Assembly: GCF_036231945.1 (NCBI RefSeq)
Contig: NZ_CP109599.1
Span: 682,001-746,000 of the forward strand
Source of the DNA: Streptomyces sp. NBC_01429
Lineage (GTDB): Bacteria > Actinomycetota > Actinomycetes > Streptomycetales > Streptomycetaceae
Direction of reading: 5' to 3'
Length of the DNA: 64,000 bases
Shown: one piece after another, positions 49,142 to 58,699 of the stretch
Numbering within the stretch: position 1 is the stretch's first letter
Layout of the letters: each line of letters starts with the position of its first letter
Notes under the pieces: model-generated
Databases searched by the model: none
Seen by the model: the letters and a program-made list of their open reading frames with translations, nothing else
What the model was told of the DNA's origin: nothing
Translations under genes and position numbers: made by a program

Positions 49142-50505
49142 GGACGCGCGTCGCGAGGCTACTCCCGCACCGTCCGGGGCCGAACACCCTGCGCGGGCGG
49201 CTCGCCCTGGTCGCCGTCACCGCCGCCGCCCTCCTGATGGTCGTCCTGACCGTCGCCTTCAACGGAGTCGTCCGCCAGCGGCTCCAGCAGCAGGCCGACG
49301 ACCATCTGCACACCCGGGCCGCCGCCGTCGCCGCGACCGTGGACACCACCGGCGCCACCGCCCGTGTCGTGGAAGTACCGCACGACGACCTGCTCGACGC
49401 CGACGTGTGGATCTACGCCGGGTCCGAGCGGCTCGAAGCGCCGCCCGCCGCCGTCGACGGGCCGCTCACCCGGGCCGCCGACGCCCTCGCCGCCGGCGGC
49501 GGCCGCCGCTGCGTCACTCTGGACAGCGCGGAGCCTGTACGGCTGTGCACCCAGCCCGTCCCCGGCCCCGGGCCCGCCCGGGCGGCCGTGGTCACCGCCC
49601 TCGGCCTCGCCCCCTACCGCAGCTCGGCGGACACCGTGCTGTACGCGTCCCTCGGCCTCGACGCGGCCATGCTCGCCTGCACCTACGTACTGACGCGCCT
49701 CGCCGTGGGACGGGCCCTGCGCCCCGTCCGCACGATGACCGACCAGGCCACCGCCTGGAGCGCGCTGGCCGCCGCCGACCGCTTCGGCGGCAGCGCCCGC
49801 CCGGCCGAACTCGCCCGGCTGGGCACCTCCCTGGACGCCCTGCTGGACCGCATCCGGGCAGGGCTGCGCCACGAACAGCAGCTGACCAGGGAGCTCTCCC
49901 ACGAACTGCGCAACCCGCTCGCCCGGATCATCGCCGAACTCGACTGGTGGCGCGCCCGGCCCCGCACAACCGTCGAGACGGAACTGGCCTGCGCGGCGAT
50001 CACCGACGCCGCACAGTCGATGCGGACGATCTGCGACACCCTGCTCGACGACGCCCGCGGCGCCGGCGCCCCGCTGCCCGGCACTACCGAGGTGCTGGCC
50101 GTACTGCTCCGCCTCGCAGGGCGTTCCTCCGCATCCGAGACGGTCGAGGTTGAAGCCGCCGAGGGCCTGACGGCCGGTGTACCGGCCGCTGTGCTCGAGC
50201 GCACGGTGAGCCCGTTGCTGGACAACGCCCTGCGCTATGCCCGCTCCAGCGTCCGGGTGGTGGCCCGCCGGGAGGAGGGGAGCGTGGTCGTCGAAGTGAG
50301 CGACGACGGTCCGGGCGTGCCCCCGGCCTTCATCCCGGACCTGTTCCACCCGGGGCGGCGGGCCGATCCTGGCGACGGGCACGGCGGAGCCGGCCTGGGG
50401 CTGCCGCTCGCACGACGCCTGGCCCGCTCCGCCGACGGAGACGTCCGCCATGACGAACGCCACGCTCCCGGGGCCCGGTTCGTCGTCACACTGCCGGCTG
50501 GGTGA
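49138..50505 (+). CDS. Sensor histidine kinase
   Basis: A 455-residue membrane kinase. Two helices (about residues 20-44 and 165-185) flank an extracytoplasmic sensor; phospho-acceptor His in RELSHELRNPLARI; ATP-binding N box (LLDNALRYA), G1 (DDGPGVPPAFI) and G2 (GAGLGLPLARRLA). GTG 49138 overlaps the regulator stop. The 3' end overlaps the convergent gene by 20 bp. The linkage with DedA/PAP2 suggests cell-envelope stress sensing. Confidence 0.95.
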   Translation: MRTRVARLLPHRPGPNTLRGRLALVAVTAAALLMVVLTVAFNGVVRQRLQQQADDHLHTRAAAVAATVDTTGATARVVEVPHDDLLDADVWIYAGSERLEAPPAAVDGPLTRAADALAAGGGRRCVTLDSAEPVRLCTQPVPGPGPARAAVVTALGLAPYRSSADTVLYASLGLDAAMLACTYVLTRLAVGRALRPVRTMTDQATAWSALAAADRFGGSARPAELARLGTSLDALLDRIRAGLRHEQQLTRELSHELRNPLARIIAELDWWRARPRTTVETELACAAITDAAQSMRTICDTLLDDARGAGAPLPGTTEVLAVLLRLAGRSSASETVEVEAAEGLTAGVPAAVLERTVSPLLDNALRYARSSVRVVARREEGSVVVEVSDDGPGVPPAFIPDLFHPGRRADPGDGHGGAGLGLPLARRLARSADGDVRHDERHAPGARFVVTLPAG

Positions 50506-51316
50506 CCTGCTCCTGCTTCGTCACGTCACGCCGCGTCACGGCCAGGAACACCACGAGGGCGAGGATCACGACCAGGAACAGCGCGCTCGTGATCACCGTG
50601 CCCAGGCCAAGGCCGCCTTCGTCGGTCGGCTGCGAGAGGAAGTCGCCCACCGACGCGCCCAGCGGCCGGGTGAGGACGTAGACCGTCCAGAAGCTCAGCA
50701 CCGCGCCCAGCCCCATGGCGTAGTGGGCCAGGGCGACCGCCGCGATCAGGATGCCGAACAGCAGTGCCGCCACCCAGTAGCCCAGGGACAGCTGCTCCGC
50801 CACCAGGTCGCCGACGGCCGTGCCCAGAGCGAAGGTGAGCAGCACCGCCGCCCAGTAGAACGCCTCGCGGCGCGCCGAGTCGATGCGACGGATCGACAAC
50901 GTCCCTTCCGTCTTGAACCAGATGAGGAACGCGGCCGCCAGTGCCACCGCGAACACGGCGGTCGTGGCCTCCAGCGGAACGCCCAGGTTGTCCGTCAGGT
51001 TGTCGGTGATCAGCGTGCCCACGACGCTGACCAGCACCACGACCAGCCAGTACACGCCGGGCCGGTAGGTGGTGGTGCGGAACTGCGCGATCAGGGCCAG
51101 GACCAGAAACGCGCCCATCACCAGCGAGGTACCGGTCAGCCCCATGCCCAGCCGGCCGTTGAGGAAGTCCGCCGCGGTCTCGCCCACCGTGGTGCACAGC
51201 ACCTTGATCACCCAGAAGTAGGCGGTGATTTCGGGGACCTTGTTCCAGCGCACCCCGGCCGGGCCGCTGCCGGTGGCCGTCCCTGTGGCGGGAGGCTGCT
51301 GCGTCTCGTATGTCAT
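50486..51316 (-). CDS. Conserved multi-pass membrane protein (COG4705-like)
   Basis: A 276-residue protein with about eight helices built from repeated units: KVLCTTVGETAADFLNGRLG is echoed by LVSVVGTLITDNLTDNLGVP, LGTAVGDLVAEQL and PLGASVGDFLSQP. This internal repeat is typical of the COG4705 family of uncharacterised membrane proteins, sometimes linked to metal response. ATG 51316; convergent with the kinase gene, so possibly a target of the same system. Confidence 0.8.
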   Translation of the reverse strand: MTYETQQPPATGTATGSGPAGVRWNKVPEITAYFWVIKVLCTTVGETAADFLNGRLGMGLTGTSLVMGAFLVLALIAQFRTTTYRPGVYWLVVVLVSVVGTLITDNLTDNLGVPLEATTAVFAVALAAAFLIWFKTEGTLSIRRIDSARREAFYWAAVLLTFALGTAVGDLVAEQLSLGYWVAALLFGILIAAVALAHYAMGLGAVLSFWTVYVLTRPLGASVGDFLSQPTDEGGLGLGTVITSALFLVVILALVVFLAVTRRDVTKQEQVTQPAV

Positions 51317-51420
51317 GGAGCCAGACGGTGCCAGGCCCAACCTGAACACATCCTGAGCACGTGTGCCCCGGCCCGCTCATGCGGCCCGGCGGGCCCGTCC
51401 GCGGGGATAGCCTCCCCGCC

Positions 51421-52518
51421 ATGCCGACCGCGACCGAGCCTGGGCCCGTACATCCGGCGCCCGTGGATTCCGCTCCCGTACATCCCGCGTCCCGGCCCCT
51501 GGAGTTCCTGCGCAGACGGCTCGGCTGGGCCTCCTGTGCGGCCTACGCCGCCGCCGCGGTCCTTCCCGCGCCGGGTCTGTGGCTGCGCCACATCCACGGC
51601 CTCACTGTGGGCGCGGACCTGCGCGTCGGCGTCAACACCACTCAGATCCTGCTTGCCTCCGTCCTCTTCACGGCCGCTCTGCGGTCCTGCCCGAACGCCC
51701 TGGCCCGCATGCTGCGCAGCCCCCGCATCCTGCTGGTCGGCCTCGGTCTCCACCTGACGGCGCCGCTGCTGATCATCCCGGGCATCGCGCTCGCGCTGCG
51801 CTGTTCGCCCGACGCTGACGGCGGCAGCGGCATGACCGCCGCGATGATCCTGACCGTCGCCATGCCGGTGGCCGCTGGAGCCACCGTGTGGAGCGGCGGG
51901 GGACGCGGGGACGAGCCGACGATACTGGGACTGGTCATCGTCTCCACACTCATCAGCCCGCTCACCGTCCCGGCCACGGTCGGCGCCCTGACGCCCCTGC
52001 TCAGCACGGAATACGCGCACACCCTGTCGGCCGCGGCCCGTGGAGCCGGAAGCGGCTTCGCCCTGACCGGGGTGCTGCTGCCCTGCGCCGTCGGCATCGC
52101 CTGCCGCCTCGTCCTGCCGGGCTCCGTCACGCGGGCCGTACTCCCCACGGCGGCCCTCGGCGCGGTGCTCGCCTCGCTCGCCCTCACCTATGTCAATGCC
52201 AGCGGCGCCATCGGGCAGTTCCTCACGCACCCCCGCCCGCTGCTGCTCGCGGCGGGCGCGTGCACCGCCGCAGCCGTCTGCGGGCTGTCCTTCGCCTGGG
52301 GCCGCCTCGCCGTCCACGCCCTGCGGCTGGAGACCCGCGCCGGTACGTCCGTCACGCTGGCCTGCGGGATGAGCAACAGCAGCGCGGGCGCCGTGCTCAT
52401 CACCACCGCGATGCCCGACCGGCCGCAGCTCCTGCTGCCCGTCCTCGCCTACAGCCTGCTCCAGAAGCTCGCGGCCAACCGGGTCATGCGCGCCCGGACA
52501 ACAAGAGCAGCAGCGTGA
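51421..52518 (+). CDS. BASS-like transporter (bile acid/sodium symporter fold)
   Basis: A 365-residue membrane protein with about ten helices. GGRGDEPTILGLVIVSTLIS and CGMSNSSAGAVLI resemble the paired crossing-helix motifs of the bile-acid:sodium symporter superfamily, which also includes arsenite exporters and pantoate carriers. Substrate unknown. ATG 51421. The 3' end overlaps a decayed kinase fragment on the other strand, hinting that the last residues are altered. Confidence 0.7.
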   Translation: MPTATEPGPVHPAPVDSAPVHPASRPLEFLRRRLGWASCAAYAAAAVLPAPGLWLRHIHGLTVGADLRVGVNTTQILLASVLFTAALRSCPNALARMLRSPRILLVGLGLHLTAPLLIIPGIALALRCSPDADGGSGMTAAMILTVAMPVAAGATVWSGGGRGDEPTILGLVIVSTLISPLTVPATVGALTPLLSTEYAHTLSAAARGAGSGFALTGVLLPCAVGIACRLVLPGSVTRAVLPTAALGAVLASLALTYVNASGAIGQFLTHPRPLLLAAGACTAAAVCGLSFAWGRLAVHALRLETRAGTSVTLACGMSNSSAGAVLITTAMPDRPQLLLPVLAYSLLQKLAANRVMRARTTRAAA

Positions 52519-52714
52519 ACCGGGTCGGCGCGGTCCCGCTCAGCGCGATGCGGGCCCCGGCGGCCCCGGCCAGCTCCCGCGCCAGGGCCAGCCCGATACC
52601 CGACCCGGGCCCCGTGGTCGCGCCGCGTGCGAAGAGGCTCTTCGCGTCGAGGGCGTGCGTGCCCTCGTCGGCGACATCGAGGGCGAGCGCGGACCCGAGG
52701 TCGCGCAGGCTCAT
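52484..52714 (-). pseudogene. C-terminal remnant of a histidine kinase
   Basis: Minus strand encodes SALALDVADEGTHALDAKSL, then FARGATTGPGSGIGLALARELA and APTRFTLLL, the G1-F-G2 end of a HATPase domain (F box SLFARG, G2 GSGIGLALA). The first glycines of G1 are lost and there is no dimerisation domain. It sits between the transporter and the pirin repeat, consistent with insertion debris. Confidence 0.75.
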
Positions 52715-52797
52715 CCCGCAGTCGGCGTCGCGATCGATCGGCCGTCCTGCGGGGGGACAGTCCTTCAGAGGCCGCATCGGACACGACCTCCCGATCA

Positions 52798-52999
52798 AAA
52801 ACGGAATGCCTGCACAGTCGCCACAGCCTCCCCTGGTTTTCGGCATAAGTGCGGGTCAACGCACCCTTCCCCGCGCCTTCAGTCGGGTGGCGGGCAGTTC
52901 GGGGGCCGGCAGCGGAGGGCCGTCGTAGCCCTTCACCTCGCCGAAGCGGGTGCCGTTCGTCCAGTCCTCGCGGGCCTGCTCGATGTCTTCCTGGGACCG
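52798..52999. repeat. Pirin 3' end plus downstream flank (direct repeat copy 3, parental)
   Basis: The segment shared with the remnant at 27978-28165: about 145 bp of pirin coding end and 58 bp beyond its stop. The two are in the same orientation and bracket about 24.6 kb. Confidence 0.75.
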
Positions 53000-53821
53000 T
53001 CCGATCCAGTTCCAGAACATGACGATCTCCTCCTCGAAGGGCTCACCCCCCAGAAGCATCAAGCCGGCGTCGGAGACGGCACGGAGCGGGAGTTCGGTAC
53101 GGCCGCAGCCCAGGTAGAGCATCGAGCCGGGCAGTACGGGGACACCGTCGACCTCCGCCTCGCCCGACATGGACAGTACGGCGTACTCGAAGTCGGGTTC
53201 GAGCGGCAGGCGGGCTTCGGTGCCGGCGGTCAGGGTCAGGTCGGCGCCGGTGAGGGGGGTGTAGGCGGTGCCCGGCGAGACGGCTCCGTCGAGGGCGCCC
53301 AGGATGACGGTGGCGGTGAGGCCGGGGGCGGTGACGACGGGGAGGTCGGTGTGGTGCTGGAAGTGGGGGGCGACCTGGCGGTGGGCCTCGGGCAGGGCGA
53401 CCCAGAGCTGGGCGCCGTGCAGGAGACGGGCGTGGTCGCGGGGGCTCTCCTCGGAGTGGGAGATCGCCCGGCCGGACGTCATCAGGCCCAGCTCGCGCGG
53501 GCGTACGGTCTGTAGGCTGCCCAGGCTGTCGCGGTGCAGCACCTCCCCGTCGTGCAGCCAGCTGACGGTCTGGAGCCCCATGTGCGGATGGGGCGGCACC
53601 TGCATTCCGGGCTCGTCCGCGATGTCGTCGGGTCCGTAGTGGTCGACGAAGGCCCAGGCGCCGACCATGCGGCGGCCGAGGTTGGGCAGCAGCCTGCGGA
53701 CCTCGGTGGACTCGCCCAGCTGGACCCGGCGGGGGCTCAGCAGTTCCCGTACGGGCTCGGCGACGACGAAGCCGCGACCGCCGCAGACGGTGACGGCGGC
53801 CTGACGATCAAGATTGCTCAT
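52856..53821 (-). CDS. Pirin-family cupin protein
   Basis: A 321-residue pirin with the N-terminal cupin motif PPHPHMGLQTVSWLHDGEVL, then HRDSLG, the downstream HSEES, and a C-terminal cupin (PGSMLYLG). Pirins bind Fe(II) and act as cofactors or quercetinase-like enzymes. ATG 53821. The tail (SQEDIEQAREDW, then PAPELPATRL) is the part found again at 28.0 and 41.2 kb. In S. coelicolor a pirin-like gene is the attachment site of phage phiC31, so pirin genes are known insertion targets. Confidence 0.95.
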   Translation of the reverse strand: MSNLDRQAAVTVCGGRGFVVAEPVRELLSPRRVQLGESTEVRRLLPNLGRRMVGAWAFVDHYGPDDIADEPGMQVPPHPHMGLQTVSWLHDGEVLHRDSLGSLQTVRPRELGLMTSGRAISHSEESPRDHARLLHGAQLWVALPEAHRQVAPHFQHHTDLPVVTAPGLTATVILGALDGAVSPGTAYTPLTGADLTLTAGTEARLPLEPDFEYAVLSMSGEAEVDGVPVLPGSMLYLGCGRTELPLRAVSDAGLMLLGGEPFEEEIVMFWNWIGRSQEDIEQAREDWTNGTRFGEVKGYDGPPLPAPELPATRLKARGRVR

Positions 53822-53890
53822 GGCGCCCCACCCTATTCCCGCGAGCGGCCGGCCGGCCGGCGATCCCGCCCGGTGGTTCAGCCGGAACGT

Positions 53891-54247
53891 TCAGGGCCGC
53901 CGCGAACGGCCCGAGGCCGGCGGGCGGGAGCCGCGGGGCTGGCCGCCCTGCGCGCCGCGGCGCCGGTCGGCGCGGCGCCGCAGCCGCCTGCGCTCCTCCT
54001 CGTCCGTACCGCCCCACACTCCGGTGGTACGGCCGGTGTTGAGCGCCCATTCGAGGCACTGGCTCTCCACCGGACAGCTGTGGCAGACCTGCTTGGCCCG
54101 CTCGGCCTGCTGAACGGCGGGCCCGGAATCGCCCACGGGGAAGAACAGTTCCGGGTCGGCGCCGACGCAGGCCGCGTCGCGCAGCCACTGCCAGGTGTCG
54201 GCGTCCTGGCCGGTGTCCAGTTGTGCCATGGTCAGCCGCGCAGTCAT
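53891..54247 (-). CDS. WhiB-family iron-sulfur transcription factor
   Basis: A 118-residue Wbl protein with four cysteines (AACVG, then CHSCPVESQC) to hold a 4Fe-4S cluster, the GVWGG turn and a basic C-terminus (RRRLRRRADRRR) for DNA binding. ATG 54247. Wbl proteins are restricted to actinobacteria and their phages and act in development, stress or antibiotic control; the subgroup is not determined. Confidence 0.95.
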   Translation of the reverse strand: MTARLTMAQLDTGQDADTWQWLRDAACVGADPELFFPVGDSGPAVQQAERAKQVCHSCPVESQCLEWALNTGRTTGVWGGTDEEERRRLRRRADRRRGAQGGQPRGSRPPASGRSRRP

Positions 54248-54572
54248 CAGGGGTCTTCTCCTCCGCTCGGTGTGTGGGGTATCGCGTACCCCGTGGCCCG
54301 GAACGAAACAGATCGGGACACATCGAAACACCGGACGTGTCCCCTCCGAGTCCCCTCCGCACCGTCTCCGCCGCCCGCGCCATCTCTTTCGGGGCCCGGC
54401 GTCTCCGCGCTGACGTGCTGTTTCAGCTGCCGTTTGACACACCGGTGAGAGGTGGGAGGGTGGATCCGACGGATGAATCGCCCCCGGGCCAGGTGCCCGC
54501 GCGGCACCGTACGCGGCACACCGGGACGTGGCGAACGAGGTGAACGACGTGAGCGGCGACAGGAGCGAGGCG
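54248..54572. other. Divergent intergenic region
   Basis: A 325-bp gap between the WhiB-like and DUF5709-like genes. I see no clear operator or gene; it must carry both promoters. Confidence 0.5.
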
Positions 54573-55052
54573 ATGGGAGACGAGGTCTACCAGCCCGACC
54601 ACGCCGAGATCGGCGAGGACCAGGGCATCCTGGACTCCGAGGACACCCTCGTCGACCGCGGCTCCGACCCGTTCGACGAGGGCTGGTCCCCGCCCGAACG
54701 CCCGCTGGGCGTGGAGCACACGGGGACGACGGCGGCCGAGCGGCTGGCGGGCGAGTCCCTGGACCAGCGCCTCGCCGAGGAGGTGCCCGACAACGCCGTC
54801 CCGGCCGGGGACGGCATCGGGGATCTGCCGTACGGGGAGGGCGAGCAACTGGACGACGAGGTCGGTGACGAGCGTTCGGGCCGGCTGGTGGCGCCGGACG
54901 AAGGCGCCCACGAGGACGCCGAGAAGGACATGATCGCCAGCGATGTCGGCATCGACGGCGCCGCCGCCTCGGCGGAGGAGGCCGCGGTGCATCTCGTACC
55001 GGACGACCCGGACGATCCGGACGACCAGGACGGCGGCCCCGGGTCCGGCTGA
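54573..55052 (+). CDS. Acidic DUF5709-like protein
   Basis: A 159-residue, very acidic, probably disordered cytoplasmic protein with the segments YQPDHAEIGEDQGILDSEDT and LDQRLAEEVPD seen in DUF5709 proteins of actinobacteria. ATG 54573 is chosen because AGGAG lies 7 nt upstream; GTG 54528 would add 15 residues. Function unknown. Confidence 0.75.
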   Translation: MGDEVYQPDHAEIGEDQGILDSEDTLVDRGSDPFDEGWSPPERPLGVEHTGTTAAERLAGESLDQRLAEEVPDNAVPAGDGIGDLPYGEGEQLDDEVGDERSGRLVAPDEGAHEDAEKDMIASDVGIDGAAASAEEAAVHLVPDDPDDPDDQDGGPGSG

Positions 55053-55053
55053 G

Positions 55054-55560
55054 TCACGGCCGGGCGCTGAACCCTCCGTGCGCGGTCGTGAGGGGCTCGT
55101 GGCCGGCGCGGCGCCCGGGCGGCCCGCACACCGTACCGACCGGGGTGAGCGGTGGAGCCGGCCGTCGCGGTATGTCCTGCGGTGTCGCCACGCTCCTGGT
55201 GAACCAGACGACTTTTCCCCGGTCCGTGGCGCAGGTGCCCCAGCTGTCGCTGAGCGCGGCGACCCGGGCGAGCCCGCCGCCGCCCGCGCTGAGCAGCCGG
55301 GGCAGCCGGGGCCCCTCGTCCTCGACCGAGACCGTGAGATGGCGTCCGGTCCAGCGCAGTTCGACCGCGCACCGGGTGTCCTCGCCGACATGGCGGTGGA
55401 CGTTGGCCAGCAGCGCGCCGAGTCCCGCGCTCACCGGCCCGACCTCCAACTCCAGTCTCCAGTACCGCAGATGCGCGACGACGATGCGCCTCAGGCGCGG
55501 TACGCGCTCCGGCGAGGCGGGCGATTCCACCACGTAGTGACGCACGAGTGGAACGGTCAT
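55054..55560 (-). CDS. Anti-sigma-factor-like ATP-binding protein (HATPase_c_2)
   Basis: A 168-residue single-domain GHKL ATPase of the RsbW-like type common in Streptomyces: ALLANVHRHVGEDTRCAVEL as N box, SVEDEGPRLPRL as G1, and a shortened lid. ATG 55560 has GAGGAG 8 nt upstream. Likely phosphorylates or binds an antagonist in a partner-switching module; no partner is adjacent. The tail beyond residue 125 is Pro/Arg-rich. Confidence 0.8.
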   Translation of the reverse strand: MTVPLVRHYVVESPASPERVPRLRRIVVAHLRYWRLELEVGPVSAGLGALLANVHRHVGEDTRCAVELRWTGRHLTVSVEDEGPRLPRLLSAGGGGLARVAALSDSWGTCATDRGKVVWFTRSVATPQDIPRRPAPPLTPVGTVCGPPGRRAGHEPLTTAHGGFSARP

Positions 55561-55734
55561 GGGCAAGTCTCCTCACAGGAAGGCCCACGGTCTTCACCAC
55601 GTTGTGCGTCAACGGCTCCCGAGCACGAAGCGTGAGCGGCCATCACTTCTGGGTCACCCCAGCGTGCGCCTCCCGGAGTGCCGCCGCAACACGAACGGAC
55701 CAGGGGGCGCCGGGCCGTGCCCGCGCCCCGGGCG

Positions 55735-56124
55735 CTACGGCCGGCTCTCCAGCCGCAGCTGCAGCTCCTCCTCCTGGTCGCCGGAGGCCGTACCGACCAC
55801 GCGTACGGCGAACGCCGAGGCCAGGCTGGAGCGCAGGCTCTCCACCGCCGCGTAGCCGCCCTGGAGAGTGGCGACGACCGGGGCCGTGAGGCGCGCGGGG
55901 CGGGGCTTCGCCCGTACGTCCGACGCGTCGAACGTGGCGATCCAGACCATCGGACGGCCCCCCGGTGCCTCCTGGGGCACGTCCTCGGCCGCGCGGTCGC
56001 AGCCGTACGCGGTGCGCAGCGCGCCGAACACCTCGCGTGCGTCCTCCTTCGCGCCGCCGCTGAGCGCCACCACGACCTCGTCCACGGGCCGCTGTCCGCC
56101 GTCGGCCTGATCCGTACTGTTCAT
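55735..56124 (-). CDS. Conserved hypothetical protein (129 residues)
   Basis: A small soluble alpha/beta protein: residues 15-45 [20 protein letters not shown], then MVWIATFDASD, and a C-terminal strand (FAVRVVGTASGDQEEELQLR). ATG 56124 with GGAGAG upstream. No family recognised with certainty. Divergent from the APC permease, so it may be co-regulated with it. Confidence 0.6.
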   Translation of the reverse strand: MNSTDQADGGQRPVDEVVVALSGGAKEDAREVFGALRTAYGCDRAAEDVPQEAPGGRPMVWIATFDASDVRAKPRPARLTAPVVATLQGGYAAVESLRSSLASAFAVRVVGTASGDQEEELQLRLESRP

Positions 56125-56371
56125 GGGGATCTCTCCTCTCGCTGTCGGGCACCTCGTCGAGCCGCCCGAGGGGAGGGCCGCCCTCCGGATTCTTCCCGAT
56201 GTACGGCGCCGGGGCGCGGTGAGCGAGCCCGCCCGGCCGACAGCGGCTTCCCCCGCCGCTTCCCTCTGCGGCCCGGGGCCGCAGGGCCGAACGGGTTGTC
56301 GAAGGGTCCGTCCGTGTGTCGTCGGGCCGATGTGAAACCCGTGGCACGGTCCGCCGAAGAGACTCGCGGAC

Positions 56372-58699
56372 GTGACGGATACCCAAGGGCCCCCGGGAGA
56401 CCGGAACAAGGACGGCAGAAGCGATCACGGCCCGGTCGATCCGGCGGCGCCGCCCGTGTCGGTGCCGAGGCCCGACGCGGAACAGTCCATGCTGCTGCGG
56501 CAGGTGGGGCGGGAGTGGGGGCGGGTGTCCGCCGAACCCGACGCCTGGCGGAACGCTCTGCCGGTGGATCCGGATGTCGGCAGCTACCCCGAGCCCGCGC
56601 AGATCGTGCCGGCCCGCTTCGGCCGGTTCGTCAAGGTCGCACCGCTCGTCGGGGCGGCGGGCAGAGGTTCCGCGCGTGGTACGGAGGCGGCCGGGCGCGC
56701 GGCGGAGGCGCGGGAGGCGGCGCCGCCCGGCGGGTTCAGTACGCGGGTGCGGCGGGCCGTGCTGGGGGCGCCGTTGCGGAGTACGGCGATCGCGCGGGAG
56801 CGGATGCGCAAGCTGGTGGCGCTGCCGGTGCTGTCGGCGGACGCGCTGTCGTCCGTGGCCTACGGTCCGGAGGCGCTGGTCACGGTGCTGGTCCTCGCCG
56901 GCACGGCGGGGCTGGCGTACGCGACGCCGGTGGCGCTGGCGATCGTCTTCCTGATGCTGGCGGTCGGGCTGTCGTACCGTCAGACGATCCGGGCCTATCC
57001 GCACGGCGGCGGCTCGTACATCGTGGCCACGGACAATCTGGGGCGGGTGCCGGGGCTGGTGGCCGCGGCCGGGCTGATGACGGACTACATCCTGACCGTC
57101 GCGGTCTCGGTGTCGTCGGGGATGGCCGCGGTCACCTCGGCGCTGCCCGGGCTGAGCGGCGATATCGTTCTGATCGGTGTGCTGGTCATCGCGCTGCTGC
57201 TGGCGGGGAATCTGCGTGGCGTCCGGCAGGCGGGCGCGCTGTTCGCGGCGCCCACGTACGCGTTCATCATCGCGATCGCCGCGCTGGTGGCGTTCGGCCT
57301 CTACCACGCTGCGGGCCGCGGCTTCGAGCCCGTACCGACGCCGCCGGTGCACGCGGTCGAGGGCGTCGGACTGCTGCTGGTGATGCGGGCGTTCGCCTCC
57401 GGCTCCACCGCGATGACCGGTATCGAGGCGATCTCCAACGCCGTCCCCGCGTTCAAGCCGGTCCCCTGGCGCAACGCCAGGACGACGCTGTCGTGGATGA
57501 TCGGGCTGCTGGTGACGATGTTCGCCGGGACGGTCGCCATGGTCCATCTGGAGGGCGTCGTGCCGCAGTCGCGGGAGACCGTGCTCTCCCAGCTGGCGCA
57601 CCGCAGCTTCGGCGACGGCGGGCTGTACGTGTTCACCCAGGCGGCGACGGCGCTGGTGCTGCTGCTCGCGGCGAACACCGCGTACAACGACTTCCCCCGG
57701 GTGCTGTTCCTGCTGGCGCGGGACAATCACGCGCCGCGGATCTTCACCCGGCTGGGAGACCGGCTGGCCTTCAGCAACGGGATCATCCTGCTCTCGGTGG
57801 CGGCCGCTGTGGTCTATGTCGCGTTCGAGGGCAGGACCGACGCGCTGATCCCGCTGTACGCCGTCGGGGTGTTCCTGGCCTTCACGCTGTCGCAGAGCGG
57901 CATGGTGGTGCACTGGTGGCGCAAGCGCGACCGGCACTGGCGCAAGAGCCTGTGTTTCAACGCCACCGGCGCGCTGCTCTCCGCGCTCGTCTTCATCACG
58001 GCCGGGATCACGAAGTTCACCGAGGGCGCCTGGGTCGCGATCCTGGCCGTCACCGGGTTCCTGCTGGTGACCACGCGGATCCGGCGCTACTACGACAGGG
58101 TGGCCGCGGCGCTGCGGCTGCATCCGCAGACGATCGAGATCCCCAGCGGCACGCTCTCGCCGCCGCCCGACACCTGTACCCCGGCGCGGTCCGCGCCGCC
58201 CGTCCGGCGGGCGGCGGGTGACGGGGCCGCGCCGGAGGAGGAAGCGGACTCGGAGGCCGAGGACACCCCGGAGGAGATCCGCCATCTCTCCGTCGTGCCC
58301 GTCGACGCGCTGCACCAGGCGAGCATGCGGGCGCTGGCGTACGCGGCCTCGCTCCAGCAGCCCGTCCTCGCCCTGCACGTCAGCCCGAGCGACGAGGACG
58401 CGGAGCGCTTCCGCGAGGCATGGCTGCTGTGGGGCGACCACCTTCCGCTGCGGATCGTCGTGTCCCCGTACCGCGCGATCGTGACGCCGCTGATCAGCTA
58501 TATCGAGTCGCTGCACCATCAGCGCCCGGACCTGACCATCACGGTCATCATCCCGGAGATCGTCGTGCGCCACTGGTGGCACCGGATCCTCCAGAGTCCG
58601 CTGGCGGGGCGGCTGCGGCGGGCGCTGCGACACCTGCCGAAGATCGTGGTGACGACCGTCCCCTTCCACATCCAGGAGGGACGGCGGCCCACCCCGTGA
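56372..58699 (+). CDS. APC-superfamily permease with C-terminal USP-like domain
   Basis: A 775-residue transporter: long N-terminal cytoplasmic segment (1-140), then about 12 helices starting ALPVLSADALSSVAYGPEAL, with YPHGGGSYIVA and AFASGSTAMTGIEAISNAVP, a pattern shared with KUP-like and amino-acid permeases. Residues 640-775 form a soluble alpha/beta domain (VPVDALHQASMRALAYAASL). GTG 56372. Could move K+ or amino acids; the substrate is open. Confidence 0.88.
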   Translation: MTDTQGPPGDRNKDGRSDHGPVDPAAPPVSVPRPDAEQSMLLRQVGREWGRVSAEPDAWRNALPVDPDVGSYPEPAQIVPARFGRFVKVAPLVGAAGRGSARGTEAAGRAAEAREAAPPGGFSTRVRRAVLGAPLRSTAIARERMRKLVALPVLSADALSSVAYGPEALVTVLVLAGTAGLAYATPVALAIVFLMLAVGLSYRQTIRAYPHGGGSYIVATDNLGRVPGLVAAAGLMTDYILTVAVSVSSGMAAVTSALPGLSGDIVLIGVLVIALLLAGNLRGVRQAGALFAAPTYAFIIAIAALVAFGLYHAAGRGFEPVPTPPVHAVEGVGLLLVMRAFASGSTAMTGIEAISNAVPAFKPVPWRNARTTLSWMIGLLVTMFAGTVAMVHLEGVVPQSRETVLSQLAHRSFGDGGLYVFTQAATALVLLLAANTAYNDFPRVLFLLARDNHAPRIFTRLGDRLAFSNGIILLSVAAAVVYVAFEGRTDALIPLYAVGVFLAFTLSQSGMVVHWWRKRDRHWRKSLCFNATGALLSALVFITAGITKFTEGAWVAILAVTGFLLVTTRIRRYYDRVAAALRLHPQTIEIPSGTLSPPPDTCTPARSAPPVRRAAGDGAAPEEEADSEAEDTPEEIRHLSVVPVDALHQASMRALAYAASLQQPVLALHVSPSDEDAERFREAWLLWGDHLPLRIVVSPYRAIVTPLISYIESLHHQRPDLTITVIIPEIVVRHWWHRILQSPLAGRLRRALRHLPKIVVTTVPFHIQEGRRPTP

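Noticed and set aside
52798..52999. phiC31 attB site in the pirin repeat
   Set aside because: The known attB core sequence is not visible here, and no integrase or phage gene is in the window; only the general analogy to pirin remains.
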